A program made the position numbers and the translations under genes. A DNA stretch of 42,365 nucleotides, from the NCBI GenBank assembly GCA_002438625.1, contig DJPS01000055.1:1-42365 (forward strand), given 5' to 3'. Source of the DNA: Christensenella sp. UBA6406 (lineage in GTDB: Bacteria; Bacillota; Clostridia; Christensenellales; UBA1242). Each line of letters starts with the position of its first letter. The stretch's first letter is position 1. Below are positions 16,372 through 25,760 of the stretch, piece by piece. A model generated the notes under the pieces. It saw only the letters and a program-made list of their open reading frames with translations. It was not told the origin of the DNA and made no database searches.

Positions 16372-17007
16372 TTATCTAGTCATAAATTCATCAAGTGTTG
16401 TGAATTTTGATTTTTCGCTTACATCAACTGTTTGAACATCTGCTGTCTTAACAACAAAAATTTCAGTTTTGTCATCATCAACATTTTGAGCAATTTCTTT
16501 TGCATTCTCTCTCTTACTTTCCGCAGTGAAAGCCATGTTCTTTGCGTTCGCCTTTGTATATGCTCTTTTAACTTTCTTAACACTTTGCAATTCAGGTTTA
16601 ACTGCTTCTGGCAACACACCAAATTCTTCATAGAAATCATATCTTAAATTCTTACCTTGTTCAATGATTTCATTGTAGATGAATGGAAAACCGCTAAATT
16701 CACTGTTTGCTCTGCCAATTTTATCAAGAATTGCGTCTAGTCCTTTGTTTAAATAACGCAATTCATCTGCTGAAACATAATCTAAATATTCATTATATTT
16801 TGTTCTTTTTCCGCTAGGTCTAGCCTTTAATCCTTTGCATTCCAAAAGTGCTTCTTGACTTTTAACATCATAGAAAGACATTTTTAATAGTGCAAATGCT
16901 GTTGCTAAATTTGAACCAGCAACACTGCTTAATGTTTTAAACTTCGCTGAAAAAATCTCTCTTTCAATAATTCTTTCTCTATCTTGTTTTAAAACTGCTT
17001 TTTCCAT
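16372..17007 (-). CDS. Unrecognised soluble protein, 211 aa
   Basis: No family recognised. No signal peptide or membrane segment. Residues 1-110 look like an all-helical domain (ALLECKGLKARPSGKRTKYN is a notably basic stretch at about 54-73). After about 145 comes a basic segment (SVKKVKRAYTKANAKN), then a hydrophilic tail rich in Val, Thr and Asp. A helical, perhaps nucleic-acid-associated protein would fit, but that is only inference from charge. The start is clear: AAGGAG lies nine bases before the ATG, and a promoter lies at 17053-17081. It is a single-gene unit between the HAD and U32 genes. Confidence 0.6.
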   Translation of the reverse strand: MEKAVLKQDRERIIEREIFSAKFKTLSSVAGSNLATAFALLKMSFYDVKSQEALLECKGLKARPSGKRTKYNEYLDYVSADELRYLNKGLDAILDKIGRANSEFSGFPFIYNEIIEQGKNLRYDFYEEFGVLPEAVKPELQSVKKVKRAYTKANAKNMAFTAESKRENAKEIAQNVDDDKTEIFVVKTADVQTVDVSEKSKFTTLDEFMTR

Positions 17008-17052
17008 TTTATAAAACTCCTTTAATTTTCAAACTTTTTCATCTATATATAT

Positions 17053-17081
17053 AGTTTAACATAAATTACAATTAAAGTCAA
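17053..17081 (-). promoter_or_regulatory. Promoter of the 211-aa unknown gene
   Basis: -35 TTGACT (17081-17076), 17-base spacer, -10 TAAACT (17058-17053). Start near 17046, about 40 bases before the ATG. Confidence 0.65.
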
Positions 17082-17113
17082 TAGGCAACTTTTATTTTTA
17101 GCAAAATTAAAGT

Positions 17114-18118
17114 TTAAATTTTTATTTTATCGCCCAAAATATCTAAATCATCATCAAGTTTAATTTGCTTTTTCATTTCTTTATTTTTCTTCATTGCATT
17201 TTCAATAACTTTGCGAGAAACATCGCTATAATCCACTTCTGTAAACATCAAATCACTTGCATCTGCTATGCTTTCAAGGGCAAATTTCGCACTGGTTAAA
17301 ACCTTAACCTTATCCCCAACAGCAAGTGAAAGTTCGGCAAATTTCATTGGTGAAATGTCATTCAATCCATCACCAACATAAACAAGACCCTCTCCATTTT
17401 CAATGTTGAAAGCATTTTTTATTGCATTTAATTTATCTCCATTTCTCATTTGAATTGATGTATTTATTGAACAATCTACACCCGCACAATTTTCTTTCAA
17501 TTTTTGCCTTAACTTGCATTTATCTGCTATGTGTCCAGTTAAAATATTTAATGAATAGACTTCATTATTTTGCAACTTTTGGTTATATTCTTCTTTACTT
17601 AAACCGCTTACTTCTACTCCATTAAATCCAATAAATGATTTTATAGATTTTAAAGCCATAATTTTAACTTTATTTTTCACGCCCCTTGGCTCGCAATAAA
17701 AAAGTCCATCCATTGCTTGCAAAATTATAAATGCATTTCTGTCAAAATCATTCATAACTTGTCTAATCTTTTCAAATTGCTCCATTGTTATTTTTTTATT
17801 CCAAACAACTTCGCCTTTACCATTATTTTTAATTACAAATGCTCCGCCACAGCACGCAATGTCAATGCTAGGTTTTTTAAATTCAAAAAACTCCTCATCT
17901 TCACAATCTTGTTGCTTTTGTTGCAATTCGGCATATAATTTATTTAAAAATCTTGCAACTTCCCTTAGGCCATTGCCCGTGCAAATCATAATTTTGGGAT
18001 TTTCAACTTTTGTCAATATGTCATAAAACATATCAACCACACCATCTTTAATTCTAAAATTACTGTCAATTAATGTCCCATCCAAATCAAAGGCAAATTT
18101 ATCATATTTTATTTTCAT
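17114..18118 (-). CDS. HAD-superfamily phosphatase, Cof-like
   Basis: A 334-residue haloacid dehalogenase-type hydrolase, likely acting on small phosphorylated metabolites such as sugar phosphates. The nucleophile motif FDLDGTLID has D11 and D13. Motif II is ICTGN and motif III/IV is YVGDGLNDISPM near 245-255. The part between motif II and III is long and includes an insertion resembling a C2B cap, typical of Cof-type enzymes. The start at 18118 fits the motif spacing. The promoter carries a perfect palindrome in its spacer (18191-18209), so the gene is probably repressor-controlled. The substrate is not deducible. Confidence 0.85.
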   Translation of the reverse strand: MKIKYDKFAFDLDGTLIDSNFRIKDGVVDMFYDILTKVENPKIMICTGNGLREVARFLNKLYAELQQKQQDCEDEEFFEFKKPSIDIACCGGAFVIKNNGKGEVVWNKKITMEQFEKIRQVMNDFDRNAFIILQAMDGLFYCEPRGVKNKVKIMALKSIKSFIGFNGVEVSGLSKEEYNQKLQNNEVYSLNILTGHIADKCKLRQKLKENCAGVDCSINTSIQMRNGDKLNAIKNAFNIENGEGLVYVGDGLNDISPMKFAELSLAVGDKVKVLTSAKFALESIADASDLMFTEVDYSDVSRKVIENAMKKNKEMKKQIKLDDDLDILGDKIKI

Positions 18119-18183
18119 AATTTATCACTTCCAACTTTCTCTTTGTTTTTTTAATTTTAATTCTTTACATTTTTTACTAGTTG

Positions 18184-18212
18184 ATTATACACAAATTTTT
18201 AAAATTTGTCAA
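18184..18212 (-). promoter_or_regulatory. Consensus promoter of the HAD gene with a palindromic spacer (candidate operator)
   Basis: -35 TTGACA (18212-18207), 17-base spacer, -10 TATAAT (18189-18184), a full consensus match. A perfect inverted repeat of nine-base arms around one base, ACAAATTTT-T-AAAATTTGT, spans 18191-18209 and so occupies the spacer and half of the -35 box. That is the position where a dimeric repressor would block RNA polymerase. Confidence 0.75.
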
Positions 18213-18226
18213 CTAAATAATTTACG

Positions 18227-18262
18227 AAAAAAGACTTGCATTTTTCTAATTTTACAAATCTT
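18227..18262 (-). terminator. Rho-independent terminator of the gyrase operon
   Basis: On the minus strand AAGATTTG (18262-18255) pairs with CAAGTCTT (18238-18231), with one wobble pair, followed by a T-run. It lies just after gyrA and just before the HAD promoter. Confidence 0.7.
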
Positions 18263-18306
18263 TTTTTTCATTTCATTATTCTTTCCTTTTTAATCTTTTG
18301 CTTAAA

Positions 18307-20940
18307 TTACTCTAAATCACCCTTATCATTGCCCAAATCGTTATCTACATCATAATCAATTTCTTCAATATTTGGTGTACTCTCTCCATTCTCTTCTCTA
18401 TCTGTTGTATTTGTTAAATTTTCACCTTGCAAATTTATAGCGGTTTCTCCACTTTCAACATTCTCAATATTTTCTTCATCAACTTCTTCTTCGTGGTCAA
18501 CAATGCCAACGCTGACAATCTTCGCACCTTCTGCAACTTTCATAACTTTAACGCCACTTGTTGTACGGCTGATTACCCTAATGTCGTTTACAGGGGTTCT
18601 TATCACAACTCCGCTATCAGTTATCAAAATTATATCTTCATCATCACTAACCGCTTTCATACAGACTAGATTTCCCGTTTTATCATTAAATCTGCCCGCC
18701 TTTGTACCTTTACCTCCACGAGTTTGTTCCCTATAATCAGTCGGTTCACTTCTCTTACCATAACCTTTATCAGTTATTGTTAAAATCTTCTTGCCTTCTT
18801 CCATTATAGTTATATCAACAACTTCTTCATTATTGATTAAATTCATTGACCTAACGCCCTGAGAAAGTCTGCCACTTTGCCTTACATCGTTTTCATTAAA
18901 GTTAATGCATTTTCCGCTTGTTGCTCCAATTAAAATGTTATCATTGCCACTTGTTAAAATAACTCCCACAAGTTCATCACCTTCACGCAATGTTATTGCA
19001 ATCTTACCATTTTTCCTAATGTTGTCAAATTCGTGCAAATCTGTCTTTTTAATCAATCCGTGTTTAGTCGCCATCATTAGAGAGCCTTCATCTTCTTCTC
19101 TACGCCTAATGATTGCACTGACTTTTTCATCGGCTGAAATATTAAGTAGATTTATAATTGCTCTACCTTTTGATAGTCTATTTGCTTCTGGCACTTCATA
19201 TGCCTTGATGCAATAAACTTTTCCTAAGTTGGTGAATATCAACAAATCGTCATGAGTGCTTGAAACAAACATTGACTTGACAAAGTCTTCTTCCTTAGTC
19301 TTGTGTGCAGTTATGCCCACTCCGCCACGCTTTTGTGTCCTGTATTCACTAACTGCAATGCGTTTTACATACCCTTGATTAGTTAATGAAATTATAACAT
19401 CTTCTTTTTCAATTAAATCTGCTATATCAATATCATCATAATTGATTGTGATTTCACTCTTTCTAGGTTCACCATAACGCTCTTTTATTTCTGTTATTTC
19501 CGTTTCTATAATTGAAAGCAATCTTTGCGGATTATTTAAAATGTCTTTCAAATCAGCAATTAAGACTTTTAAATCTTCCAATTCTTGTTTTAATTTGTCC
19601 GCTTCTAAGCCTGTTAATCTTTGCAATCTCATTTCCAAAATTGCATTTGCTTGTTTTTCGCTTAAACCAAAACGCTCGATCAGTTTTATCATTGCTTCGT
19701 TACGCTCTTGGCTTGCTTTAATTATTGCAATAATTTCATCTATATTGTCAAGTGCAATGCATAAACCATAAACAATATGCTCACGCTCTTCTGCTTTATT
19801 TAAATCGTATTTTGTTCTTCTTGTAACAACATCCTTTTGATGCTCCAAATAATAATAAAGCATTTCTTTAAGGTTGCAAATTTTAGGAGAACCATTGACA
19901 AGAGCCAAAAAGATGATTCCATTTTTAACTTGAAGTGGTGTGTGTTTATAAAGCAAATTTAAAATGACTTGCGGTTGAAAATCTTTCTTTACATCAATTA
20001 CGATTCTCATTCCGTGCCTATCACTCTCTTCCTTAACATCAGAAATACCTTCAATTCGCTTATCTTTAACTAAATTTGCAATTTGTTCAATCAATTTAGC
20101 CTTATTAACTTGATAAGGAAGTTCAGTAACAATAATTCTACTCTTACCATTTTCGTGTTCTTCAATTTCACTTCTTGCCCTTAAAACAACACCGCCACGA
20201 CCTGTTTTGTACGCACTTAAAATTGCCGTACGCCCCATAACAAGTGCACCTGTTGGATAATCTGGTGCAGGGATGATTGTTGCCAATTCTTCTATTGTTA
20301 TGTCAGGGTTTTTGATTAATGCCACAACACCATCTATAACTTCGCCTAAATTGTGTGGTGGAATGTTTGTTGCCATTCCTACCGCTATACCATCTGAACC
20401 ATTAACAAGCAAATTAGGAAATCTAGATGGCAAAACTTTTGGTTGCATAAGCGTGTCATCAAAGTTAGGATAAAAATCAACTGTTTCCTTATCTATATCT
20501 CTAAGCATTTCAACCGCAATTTTGCTAAGCCTTGCTTCCGTATACCTATATGCAGCAGGTGGGTCACCATCCACTGAACCAAAGTTTCCGTGTCCATCAA
20601 CAAGCGGATAATTTATAGAGAAATCTTGTGCAAGCCTAACAAGTGCATCGTAAACTGAACTGTCCCCGTGCGGATGATATTTACCCAAAACTTCACCAAC
20701 AATTTTCGCACATTTTGTGTGTGGTCTGTCGCTAAACAAGTTTAATTCGCCCATTGAATATAAAATTCTTCTATGCACGGGTTTTAAACCATCTCTTACA
20801 TCTGGAATAGCACGAGAAACATTAACCGCCATTGCATAATTTATAAATGATTCTTTTAACTCATTAACTACATCTCTGTTTATATAATTTGTGTTATCAA
20901 CCAAATTTTCAAGTTCGGCTGTGTAATCCCTTTTCTTCAT
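18307..20940 (-). CDS. gyrA: DNA gyrase subunit A
   Basis: The DNA-cutting and rejoining subunit of gyrase. The 877-residue protein shows VSRAIPDVRDGLKPVHRRIL near 41-60 and the catalytic Tyr at about 133 in RYTEARL. The quinolone-determining stretch HPHGDSSVYDALVR (89-102) has Ser94 and Asp98, the residues of drug-sensitive enzymes. The C-terminal propeller includes QTRGGKG, a near match to the GyrA box QRRGGKG, which supports gyrase rather than topoisomerase IV. The tail beyond about 800 is strongly acidic (Glu/Asp-rich), as in many Bacillota. Start at 20940 with AAGGAAA nearby. It lies downstream of gyrB and an unknown gene, 44 bases after the latter. Confidence 0.96.
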   Translation of the reverse strand: MKKRDYTAELENLVDNTNYINRDVVNELKESFINYAMAVNVSRAIPDVRDGLKPVHRRILYSMGELNLFSDRPHTKCAKIVGEVLGKYHPHGDSSVYDALVRLAQDFSINYPLVDGHGNFGSVDGDPPAAYRYTEARLSKIAVEMLRDIDKETVDFYPNFDDTLMQPKVLPSRFPNLLVNGSDGIAVGMATNIPPHNLGEVIDGVVALIKNPDITIEELATIIPAPDYPTGALVMGRTAILSAYKTGRGGVVLRARSEIEEHENGKSRIIVTELPYQVNKAKLIEQIANLVKDKRIEGISDVKEESDRHGMRIVIDVKKDFQPQVILNLLYKHTPLQVKNGIIFLALVNGSPKICNLKEMLYYYLEHQKDVVTRRTKYDLNKAEEREHIVYGLCIALDNIDEIIAIIKASQERNEAMIKLIERFGLSEKQANAILEMRLQRLTGLEADKLKQELEDLKVLIADLKDILNNPQRLLSIIETEITEIKERYGEPRKSEITINYDDIDIADLIEKEDVIISLTNQGYVKRIAVSEYRTQKRGGVGITAHKTKEEDFVKSMFVSSTHDDLLIFTNLGKVYCIKAYEVPEANRLSKGRAIINLLNISADEKVSAIIRRREEDEGSLMMATKHGLIKKTDLHEFDNIRKNGKIAITLREGDELVGVILTSGNDNILIGATSGKCINFNENDVRQSGRLSQGVRSMNLINNEEVVDITIMEEGKKILTITDKGYGKRSEPTDYREQTRGGKGTKAGRFNDKTGNLVCMKAVSDDEDIILITDSGVVIRTPVNDIRVISRTTSGVKVMKVAEGAKIVSVGIVDHEEEVDEENIENVESGETAINLQGENLTNTTDREENGESTPNIEEIDYDVDNDLGNDKGDLE

Positions 20941-20984
20941 TTCCTTTTCCTTTTAAAATATATAGAGCAATCAATCTAATTTAT

Positions 20985-21317
20985 TTATGCTTGTTTATAT
21001 AGCCTTGATGCAACAACATCTTCACCATCAAATCTCATATATTGAACAGCATAATCATCTGTTCCATCTTCTTTCTTTCCACAAATGAACAATGCAAGCA
21101 CGCAAAACATTGTTTTTTCTTTATAAACTTTGCTAACTTCATCGTAAAGTTCAAAATTTTGAACATAAAAACTTGCATCATTATCGCCTAAGCCAACCTT
21201 TTTGAAATCCTTTTCAAGAGCTAAAACAACTTGCAATGTGTCTTGCGAGTTATCAAGTATGCTTTTTAATTTGCTCATAACTAAATCTAATTCTTTATTC
21301 TTAATCTTTTTATCCAT
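20985..21317 (-). CDS. Unrecognised small protein between gyrB and gyrA, 110 aa
   Basis: No family recognised. The 110-residue soluble protein has a basic start (MDKKIKNKELDLVMSKLK), a helical part to about residue 45, then a likely beta-rich half that includes MFCVLALFICGKKEDGTDDY and YMRFDGEDVVASRLY. There is no signal peptide. The ribosome binding site GGAGATACGG precedes the ATG. It sits in the same transcription unit as gyrB (104 bases upstream) and gyrA (44 bases downstream). A role tied to gyrase or supercoiling is possible on context alone. Confidence 0.65.
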   Translation of the reverse strand: MDKKIKNKELDLVMSKLKSILDNSQDTLQVVLALEKDFKKVGLGDNDASFYVQNFELYDEVSKVYKEKTMFCVLALFICGKKEDGTDDYAVQYMRFDGEDVVASRLYKQA

Positions 21318-21421
21318 ATCCGTATCTCCAATTTTATTAATATTTAATTTTCGTTAATTTTATCATTTTATTTAATTTTGATATTTATTTATTCATTTTT
21401 TCATTTTGAAGAAAATTTACA

Positions 21422-23347
21422 TTATACATCTAAATCTTGAACTGTATTCGCATTATCTTCTATAAATTGCCTTCTAAGTTCTGGTGCATCGCCCATAAGT
21501 TTAACAAAAGTTTCTTCCGCTTCAATGGCATCGCTCATTTGAACTTGAACCATTGTTCTATGCTCTGGACTCATTGTCGTGTCCCAAAGTTGTTCCGCAC
21601 TCATTTCGCCCAAACCCTTGTAGCGTTGCACTGTATAACCTTTTCTGCCAATGCTGTCCAAATATGCATTTAGACTATCATCATCATAAAAATATTTATC
21701 TTCTTTTCCTTTTGCAACCTTATAAAGAGGTGGTTGTGCAATATACACATAGCCCTTTTCAATTAAAGGTTTCATAAAGCGGAAGAAGAATGTTAATAGC
21801 AAAATTCTTATGTGCCTACCATCAACATCGGCATCTGTCATACATATGATTTTATGATAGCGGAGTTTAGATTCATCAAAATCGTTGTTTGTTCCGCAAC
21901 CAAAGGCAATAATCATATTTTTAATTTCTTCATTACTTAAAATTCTGCTAAGTCTTGCCTTTTCAACATTTAAAATCTTACCCCTAAGTGGCAAAATTGC
22001 TTGAAATCTTCTATCCCTACCTTGTTTAGCCGTTCCACCAGCGGAATCACCTTCTACAAGATAAATCTCGCACAAACTTGCATCTTTTTCGCTACAATCG
22101 GCAAGTTTTCCTGGTAGCGTTGTGCTTTCTAAAACGCCTTTACGCCTTGTTAGTTCTCTTGCATTTCTTGCTGCGTCCCTTGCCCTTTGTGCTGTTACGC
22201 ATTTAAGCACAAGTTCTTTTGCCTTGCTTGGATTTTCTTCCATAAACGCACCAAATGCTTCTTGCATTGCTTTTTCTACAATGCCACGCATTTCACTGTT
22301 GCCAAGTTTGGTTTTTGTTTGACCCTCAAATTGCGGTTCGGTAAGTTTTACGGAAATCACCGCTGTGATACCTTCTCGCACATCATCGCCTGTCAACTTT
22401 TCGCTTTCTTTTAAAACTTTATTTGTAACGCCATATTCATTAATGATTTTTGTTAAAGCATTTTTAAATCCAACTAAGTGCGTGCCACCTTCTTCTGTGT
22501 TAATGTTGTTCGCATATGATTGAATAACTTCACTGTATCCATCATTATATTGGAATGCTATTTCAACTTCGTTTGTTGGGTTGATTTTGCAAATATAAAT
22601 AGGTTCTTCAAATAATGCTTCTTTCCCTTTGTTTAAATACTTAACAAACTCAACAATTCCGCCCTTAAACTCAAAGGTTTCCTTTCGCTCTTTTCCTACC
22701 CGCTTATCTTCTATTGATATAACAAGCCCCTTGTTCAAAAAGGCAATTTCTCTAAATCTATTCTTTAATGATTCATAATCAAATTCTGTTGTTTCAAATA
22801 TTTCATCATCAGGCACAAAAGTTACCCTTGTTCCCGTATGGTCCGCCTTGTCAACAACTTTTAAATCGTATTTAGGAATGCCCCTTTCATATTCTTGCAT
22901 ATATTTATTGCCGTTTTGCCACACTTCAACAAGCAAATATTTGCTTAGAGCATTTACACAACTTAAACCAACGCCGTGCAATCCGCCAGAGATTTTATAT
23001 CCACCACCGCCAAATTTTCCGCCAGCGTGCAACTTTGTTAAAACAACTTCAACCGCACTTTTATGCTCGGTTGGGTGCATACCTGTTGGAATTCCACGAC
23101 CATCATCTGTTACAGATAAACTTCCATCTGCATTTATGCACACTTCAATTTTAGATGCATATCCTGCCAAACATTCATCAACACTGTTGTCAACAACTTC
23201 AATTACGCAATGATGCAACCCCCTTTCATCTGTTGAGCCAATGTACATTCCTGGCCTTTTTCTTACGGGTTCAAGCCCTTCAAGGACTTTGATATCGCCT
23301 TCATTATAATGTGCTGACTTTTTATCTAAATTTGAAATTTCATCCAT
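21422..23347 (-). CDS. gyrB: DNA gyrase subunit B
   Basis: The ATPase subunit of gyrase, 641 residues. The GHKL ATP-binding part shows VIEVVDNSVDECLAG (48-62), DDGRGIPTGMHP and the glycine-rich GLHGVGLSCVNALS. The TOPRIM part has EGDSAGG and DADVDG, with QRYKGLGEMSAEQLW near the C-terminus. The length fits the short Gram-positive form without the proteobacterial insertion. Start at 23347, with GGAG upstream. First gene of gyrB-unknown-gyrA. Confidence 0.97.
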   Translation of the reverse strand: MDEISNLDKKSAHYNEGDIKVLEGLEPVRKRPGMYIGSTDERGLHHCVIEVVDNSVDECLAGYASKIEVCINADGSLSVTDDGRGIPTGMHPTEHKSAVEVVLTKLHAGGKFGGGGYKISGGLHGVGLSCVNALSKYLLVEVWQNGNKYMQEYERGIPKYDLKVVDKADHTGTRVTFVPDDEIFETTEFDYESLKNRFREIAFLNKGLVISIEDKRVGKERKETFEFKGGIVEFVKYLNKGKEALFEEPIYICKINPTNEVEIAFQYNDGYSEVIQSYANNINTEEGGTHLVGFKNALTKIINEYGVTNKVLKESEKLTGDDVREGITAVISVKLTEPQFEGQTKTKLGNSEMRGIVEKAMQEAFGAFMEENPSKAKELVLKCVTAQRARDAARNARELTRRKGVLESTTLPGKLADCSEKDASLCEIYLVEGDSAGGTAKQGRDRRFQAILPLRGKILNVEKARLSRILSNEEIKNMIIAFGCGTNNDFDESKLRYHKIICMTDADVDGRHIRILLLTFFFRFMKPLIEKGYVYIAQPPLYKVAKGKEDKYFYDDDSLNAYLDSIGRKGYTVQRYKGLGEMSAEQLWDTTMSPEHRTMVQVQMSDAIEAEETFVKLMGDAPELRRQFIEDNANTVQDLDV

Positions 23348-23427
23348 AAAACATCACTCCACAAAAATTTAATTAAATTGCCTTTTTAATCACATAAAAA
23401 CATAGCAAAATAATTATTTATATATTG

Positions 23428-23456
23428 ATTATATCACATTTAAAGCAAAAAATAAA
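23428..23456 (-). promoter_or_regulatory. Promoter of gyrB with extended -10
   Basis: -10 TATAAT (23433-23428) preceded by TGA (extended -10), with a weak -35 TTTATT (23456-23451) and a 17-base spacer. Start near 23421; leader about 75 bases. Confidence 0.6.
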
Positions 23457-23814
23457 GGGTTTTAGCAAGATTTTTTAAAAATATTTTATATACATACGCA
23501 AAAACGGGCAAAAATATGCCCAAATTTGCACGAAACGCCACCCACTTAATAAAACACTTTATATTTTAGTTTGTTTTTAAGCACATTTTTGGGCTTTTTT
23601 AATAAAAATTAAGCCTAAATTAAGTTGAGAAATTAAATAAAAATAAAAAAGTTGATTAATAAAAATTAATTACAATCAAATTGAAAACAAATTTAAATGC
23701 AAATGGAAATTTAATGCAAATTTATTTATTTAAACGCTTTTACATTTGCATAATAAATTAAGGCAAGTCATATAGATAAAAGAAAAGATAAAAAGGCAAA
23801 AGGAAAGATTTATT
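23457..23814. other. Non-coding stretch between the divergent gyrB and VTT genes
   Basis: No gene seen. Two short GC-containing inverted repeats stand out in the AT-rich background: GGGC-AAAAATAT-GCCC (about 23507-23522), and TTGGGCTT with AAGCCTAA (about 23588-23595 and 23610-23617). They have no obvious host gene. A small RNA or regulatory sites are possible. I could not identify a clear promoter for the VTT gene here. Confidence 0.3.
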
Positions 23815-24522
23815 TTGGGAAAGAAAGTTAAACTAGGGATTTTAATTTTTATAGTTTTAGCACTTGGGGCTGTTTCATGTTTTTTGCTAAATAAAATAGG
23901 ATTAGATGATTTAGGGACAATAAAAAGCCTTTTAAACGACAATATTTATGGGGCAATTTTCTATGTTGCTTTGCTAGGTTTGCAAGTTGTTTTTGTGCCT
24001 ATAAACTCGCTTGTTATAATCATCCCTGCCATTATGGCTTTTGGTGCGTTTAAATGTTTTTTGCTTAGCGTTGTTGCCCTTATGATTGGTTCTTGCATTG
24101 CCTATTATATTGGCAAAATATTCGGTTCTAGCGTGCTTAAATTCTTTGCAGGTTCTAAAAATGCTGAAAAGTGGCAAAATGCACTTATGAAAAACGGAAA
24201 ATTTGCCCTTCCACTTCTTTTACTGATTCCCATCTTCCCTGATGAACTTATCTGTATGCTCGCAGGCATTGCAAGGTTAAAATTCGGCTATTTTCTTGCC
24301 GTTTCACTTGTTACACGCATAATTGATTTATCTTGCATTTGCTTTATTGGGGCAATTCTTCCCATGCATGGTTGGTGGCTTGTTTTATGGATTACTCTTA
24401 TCACTTTTTCAACACTTTTAGCGGTCTATTTAAGCAAACATCAAGATGCAATTCAAAATAAAATAATGCAAATTATAAATAACTATAAAGCAAAACGACA
24501 CAAAAAAACAAACAAGGATTAG
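23815..24522 (+). CDS. VTT-domain (DedA/TVP38-like) membrane protein
   Basis: A 235-residue integral membrane protein of the VTT/SNARE-associated family, whose members are lipid scramblases or flippases and affect envelope homeostasis. The family core is visible: VFVPINSLVIIIPAIMAFGA, then the Gly-rich MIGSCIAYYIGKIFGS and the C-terminal IPIFPDELICMLAGIARL with the F-P-D/G-x-x-x-x-x-A-G signature. About six hydrophobic segments. It starts with TTG at 23815, preceded by AAAGGAAAG at suitable spacing; no ATG fits. The C-terminus is basic (KAKRHKKTNKD). It stands alone on the plus strand among minus-strand genes. Confidence 0.85.
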   Translation: MGKKVKLGILIFIVLALGAVSCFLLNKIGLDDLGTIKSLLNDNIYGAIFYVALLGLQVVFVPINSLVIIIPAIMAFGAFKCFLLSVVALMIGSCIAYYIGKIFGSSVLKFFAGSKNAEKWQNALMKNGKFALPLLLLIPIFPDELICMLAGIARLKFGYFLAVSLVTRIIDLSCICFIGAILPMHGWWLVLWITLITFSTLLAVYLSKHQDAIQNKIMQIINNYKAKRHKKTNKD

Positions 24523-24559
24523 ATAAATTTTTTATCTTTCTTTCCTTGTTTTTTCTTTT
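24511..24559 (+). terminator. Bidirectional terminator between the VTT gene and the metalloprotein cluster
   Basis: AACAAGGA (24511-24518) pairs with TCCTTGTT (24543-24550), with an inner AGATAA/TTATCT stem, followed by TTTTCTTTTT on plus and by T-runs on minus. The stem overlaps the VTT stop codon. Confidence 0.75.
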
Positions 24560-24611
24560 TATCATTCATAAATTTATTGATTTTAATTTTATTTGCCTTT
24601 TATTTTTACCT

Positions 24612-25760
24612 TTAAATTCCTATTCTCTCAATTTCGTCTATCTTGCCATTTAGAGCAGTTTGTGCAATTTGTCCAAATTTTGTGGTGCTTTCTTGCCTTG
24701 CCACAAATTTAGCATATTTCATTAAATTTTTATCTAAATCTTCCACTTTTTCTAAAGCATTTGGCTTTTTGATTATTTTTGCATAATCTTCTAAAACTTG
24801 TTGACCTAAATCTGTTTCACCATAAAAGCACATAAACATCTCTTTTGTTCTGTTGAGTTGTTGCTTTACCAATGTATTGTAATTTGAGCCATAATCTTTA
24901 ATGGCAATCAATTCTTCATATGTTGTCAACTTTAAAGCATCTAAAATCTTTTGCCTACAATCTTCACCAAGTTCGTCATTAAAGCACATTTTACCCAACT
25001 TATCAATCGTGTTTATCCTTGCTTCAACTTCAAGCACATTAAAAACATAACCCACATTTGCATAAAGAGTTTTAAATGCATTATTGTTTGCTTTACAGTT
25101 CGCAACTCTCATTGTTAAATATAATGCCATTATTCCACAACAAGGAAAAACGTTTACACCATTTAAATAGTCTTTTATAAGAGCATATTGTTTTAAATGC
25201 TCTAACTCGTGCAAAATATTGCTATACACATATGGGACTTCATTTATCGCATTTTGCTTTAAAAAATCTCTTGCTATTTTAAATTTTTTCTTGCTATGGG
25301 CTTTTGCAAAAGTTACATTTAAACAATCTTCTTTCAACTTCTCATTTTGGCGAACCTTTTCGTCATCACCAACCCTAATTTGCACCTTATTAGACGGAGT
25401 TGCCATTCCATAAACACATTCCTCCATATTTTCAAAAGCAAAATGAGAAATAGAAATTTGTGGCATTTTTACACCAATTTTTTTGCAGTGCTCCTTTGTA
25501 ACAGCCACAACCTTATCATCAATTTGATTATACAATCCGCCACAAACGCCATGCACCAATAAATTTTCAACCGCCACGTTATAAGTATATTCATTAAAAT
25601 TATCTTCACTAGAGTTTTCACATTTAACTGAACCACAAAAATAGTTCACAGTGGATTTCAGAGATTCTTCCGCACTTCCCCAATTTTTAAAATTGCTTTT
25701 TTGTTTTTCCATCTTTTTAACTACAAAACTCTCCCCCTTTCTGCTTTCAACTTCAACCAT
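24612..25760 (-). CDS. Predicted zinc metalloprotein, HExxH paralog 4 of the cluster
   Basis: A 382-residue soluble protein of no named family that I recognise. It has HELEH at 184-188 in NILHELEHLKQYALIKDYL, and EVEAR at 244-248, the pattern expected of a gluzincin: two His ligands with a catalytic Glu, and a third Glu ligand about 60 residues on. Secondary structure around the motif looks helical. No signal peptide or membrane segment; two nearby cysteines (FPCCGIM) are specific to this copy. Last of four consecutive related genes, 75 bases after paralog 3. Ribosome binding site AAGGAAGGG. Substrate unknown; a protease or peptidase activity is inference. Confidence 0.75.
   Translation of the reverse strand: MVEVESRKGESFVVKKMEKQKSNFKNWGSAEESLKSTVNYFCGSVKCENSSEDNFNEYTYNVAVENLLVHGVCGGLYNQIDDKVVAVTKEHCKKIGVKMPQISISHFAFENMEECVYGMATPSNKVQIRVGDDEKVRQNEKLKEDCLNVTFAKAHSKKKFKIARDFLKQNAINEVPYVYSNILHELEHLKQYALIKDYLNGVNVFPCCGIMALYLTMRVANCKANNNAFKTLYANVGYVFNVLEVEARINTIDKLGKMCFNDELGEDCRQKILDALKLTTYEELIAIKDYGSNYNTLVKQQLNRTKEMFMCFYGETDLGQQVLEDYAKIIKKPNALEKVEDLDKNLMKYAKFVARQESTTKFGQIAQTALNGKIDEIERIGI

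Noticed and set aside
18185..18193. TTATACACA, a match to the DnaA box, near gyrA
   Set aside because: It is the reverse complement of the -10 region of the HAD promoter (TGTGTATAA). I saw no cluster of boxes, so no replication origin is claimed.
18307..20940. Quinolone resistance change or ParC identity in the GyrA-like gene
   Set aside because: Ser94 and Asp98 are the sensitive-type residues, and the QTRGGKG box and gyrB linkage indicate gyrase.
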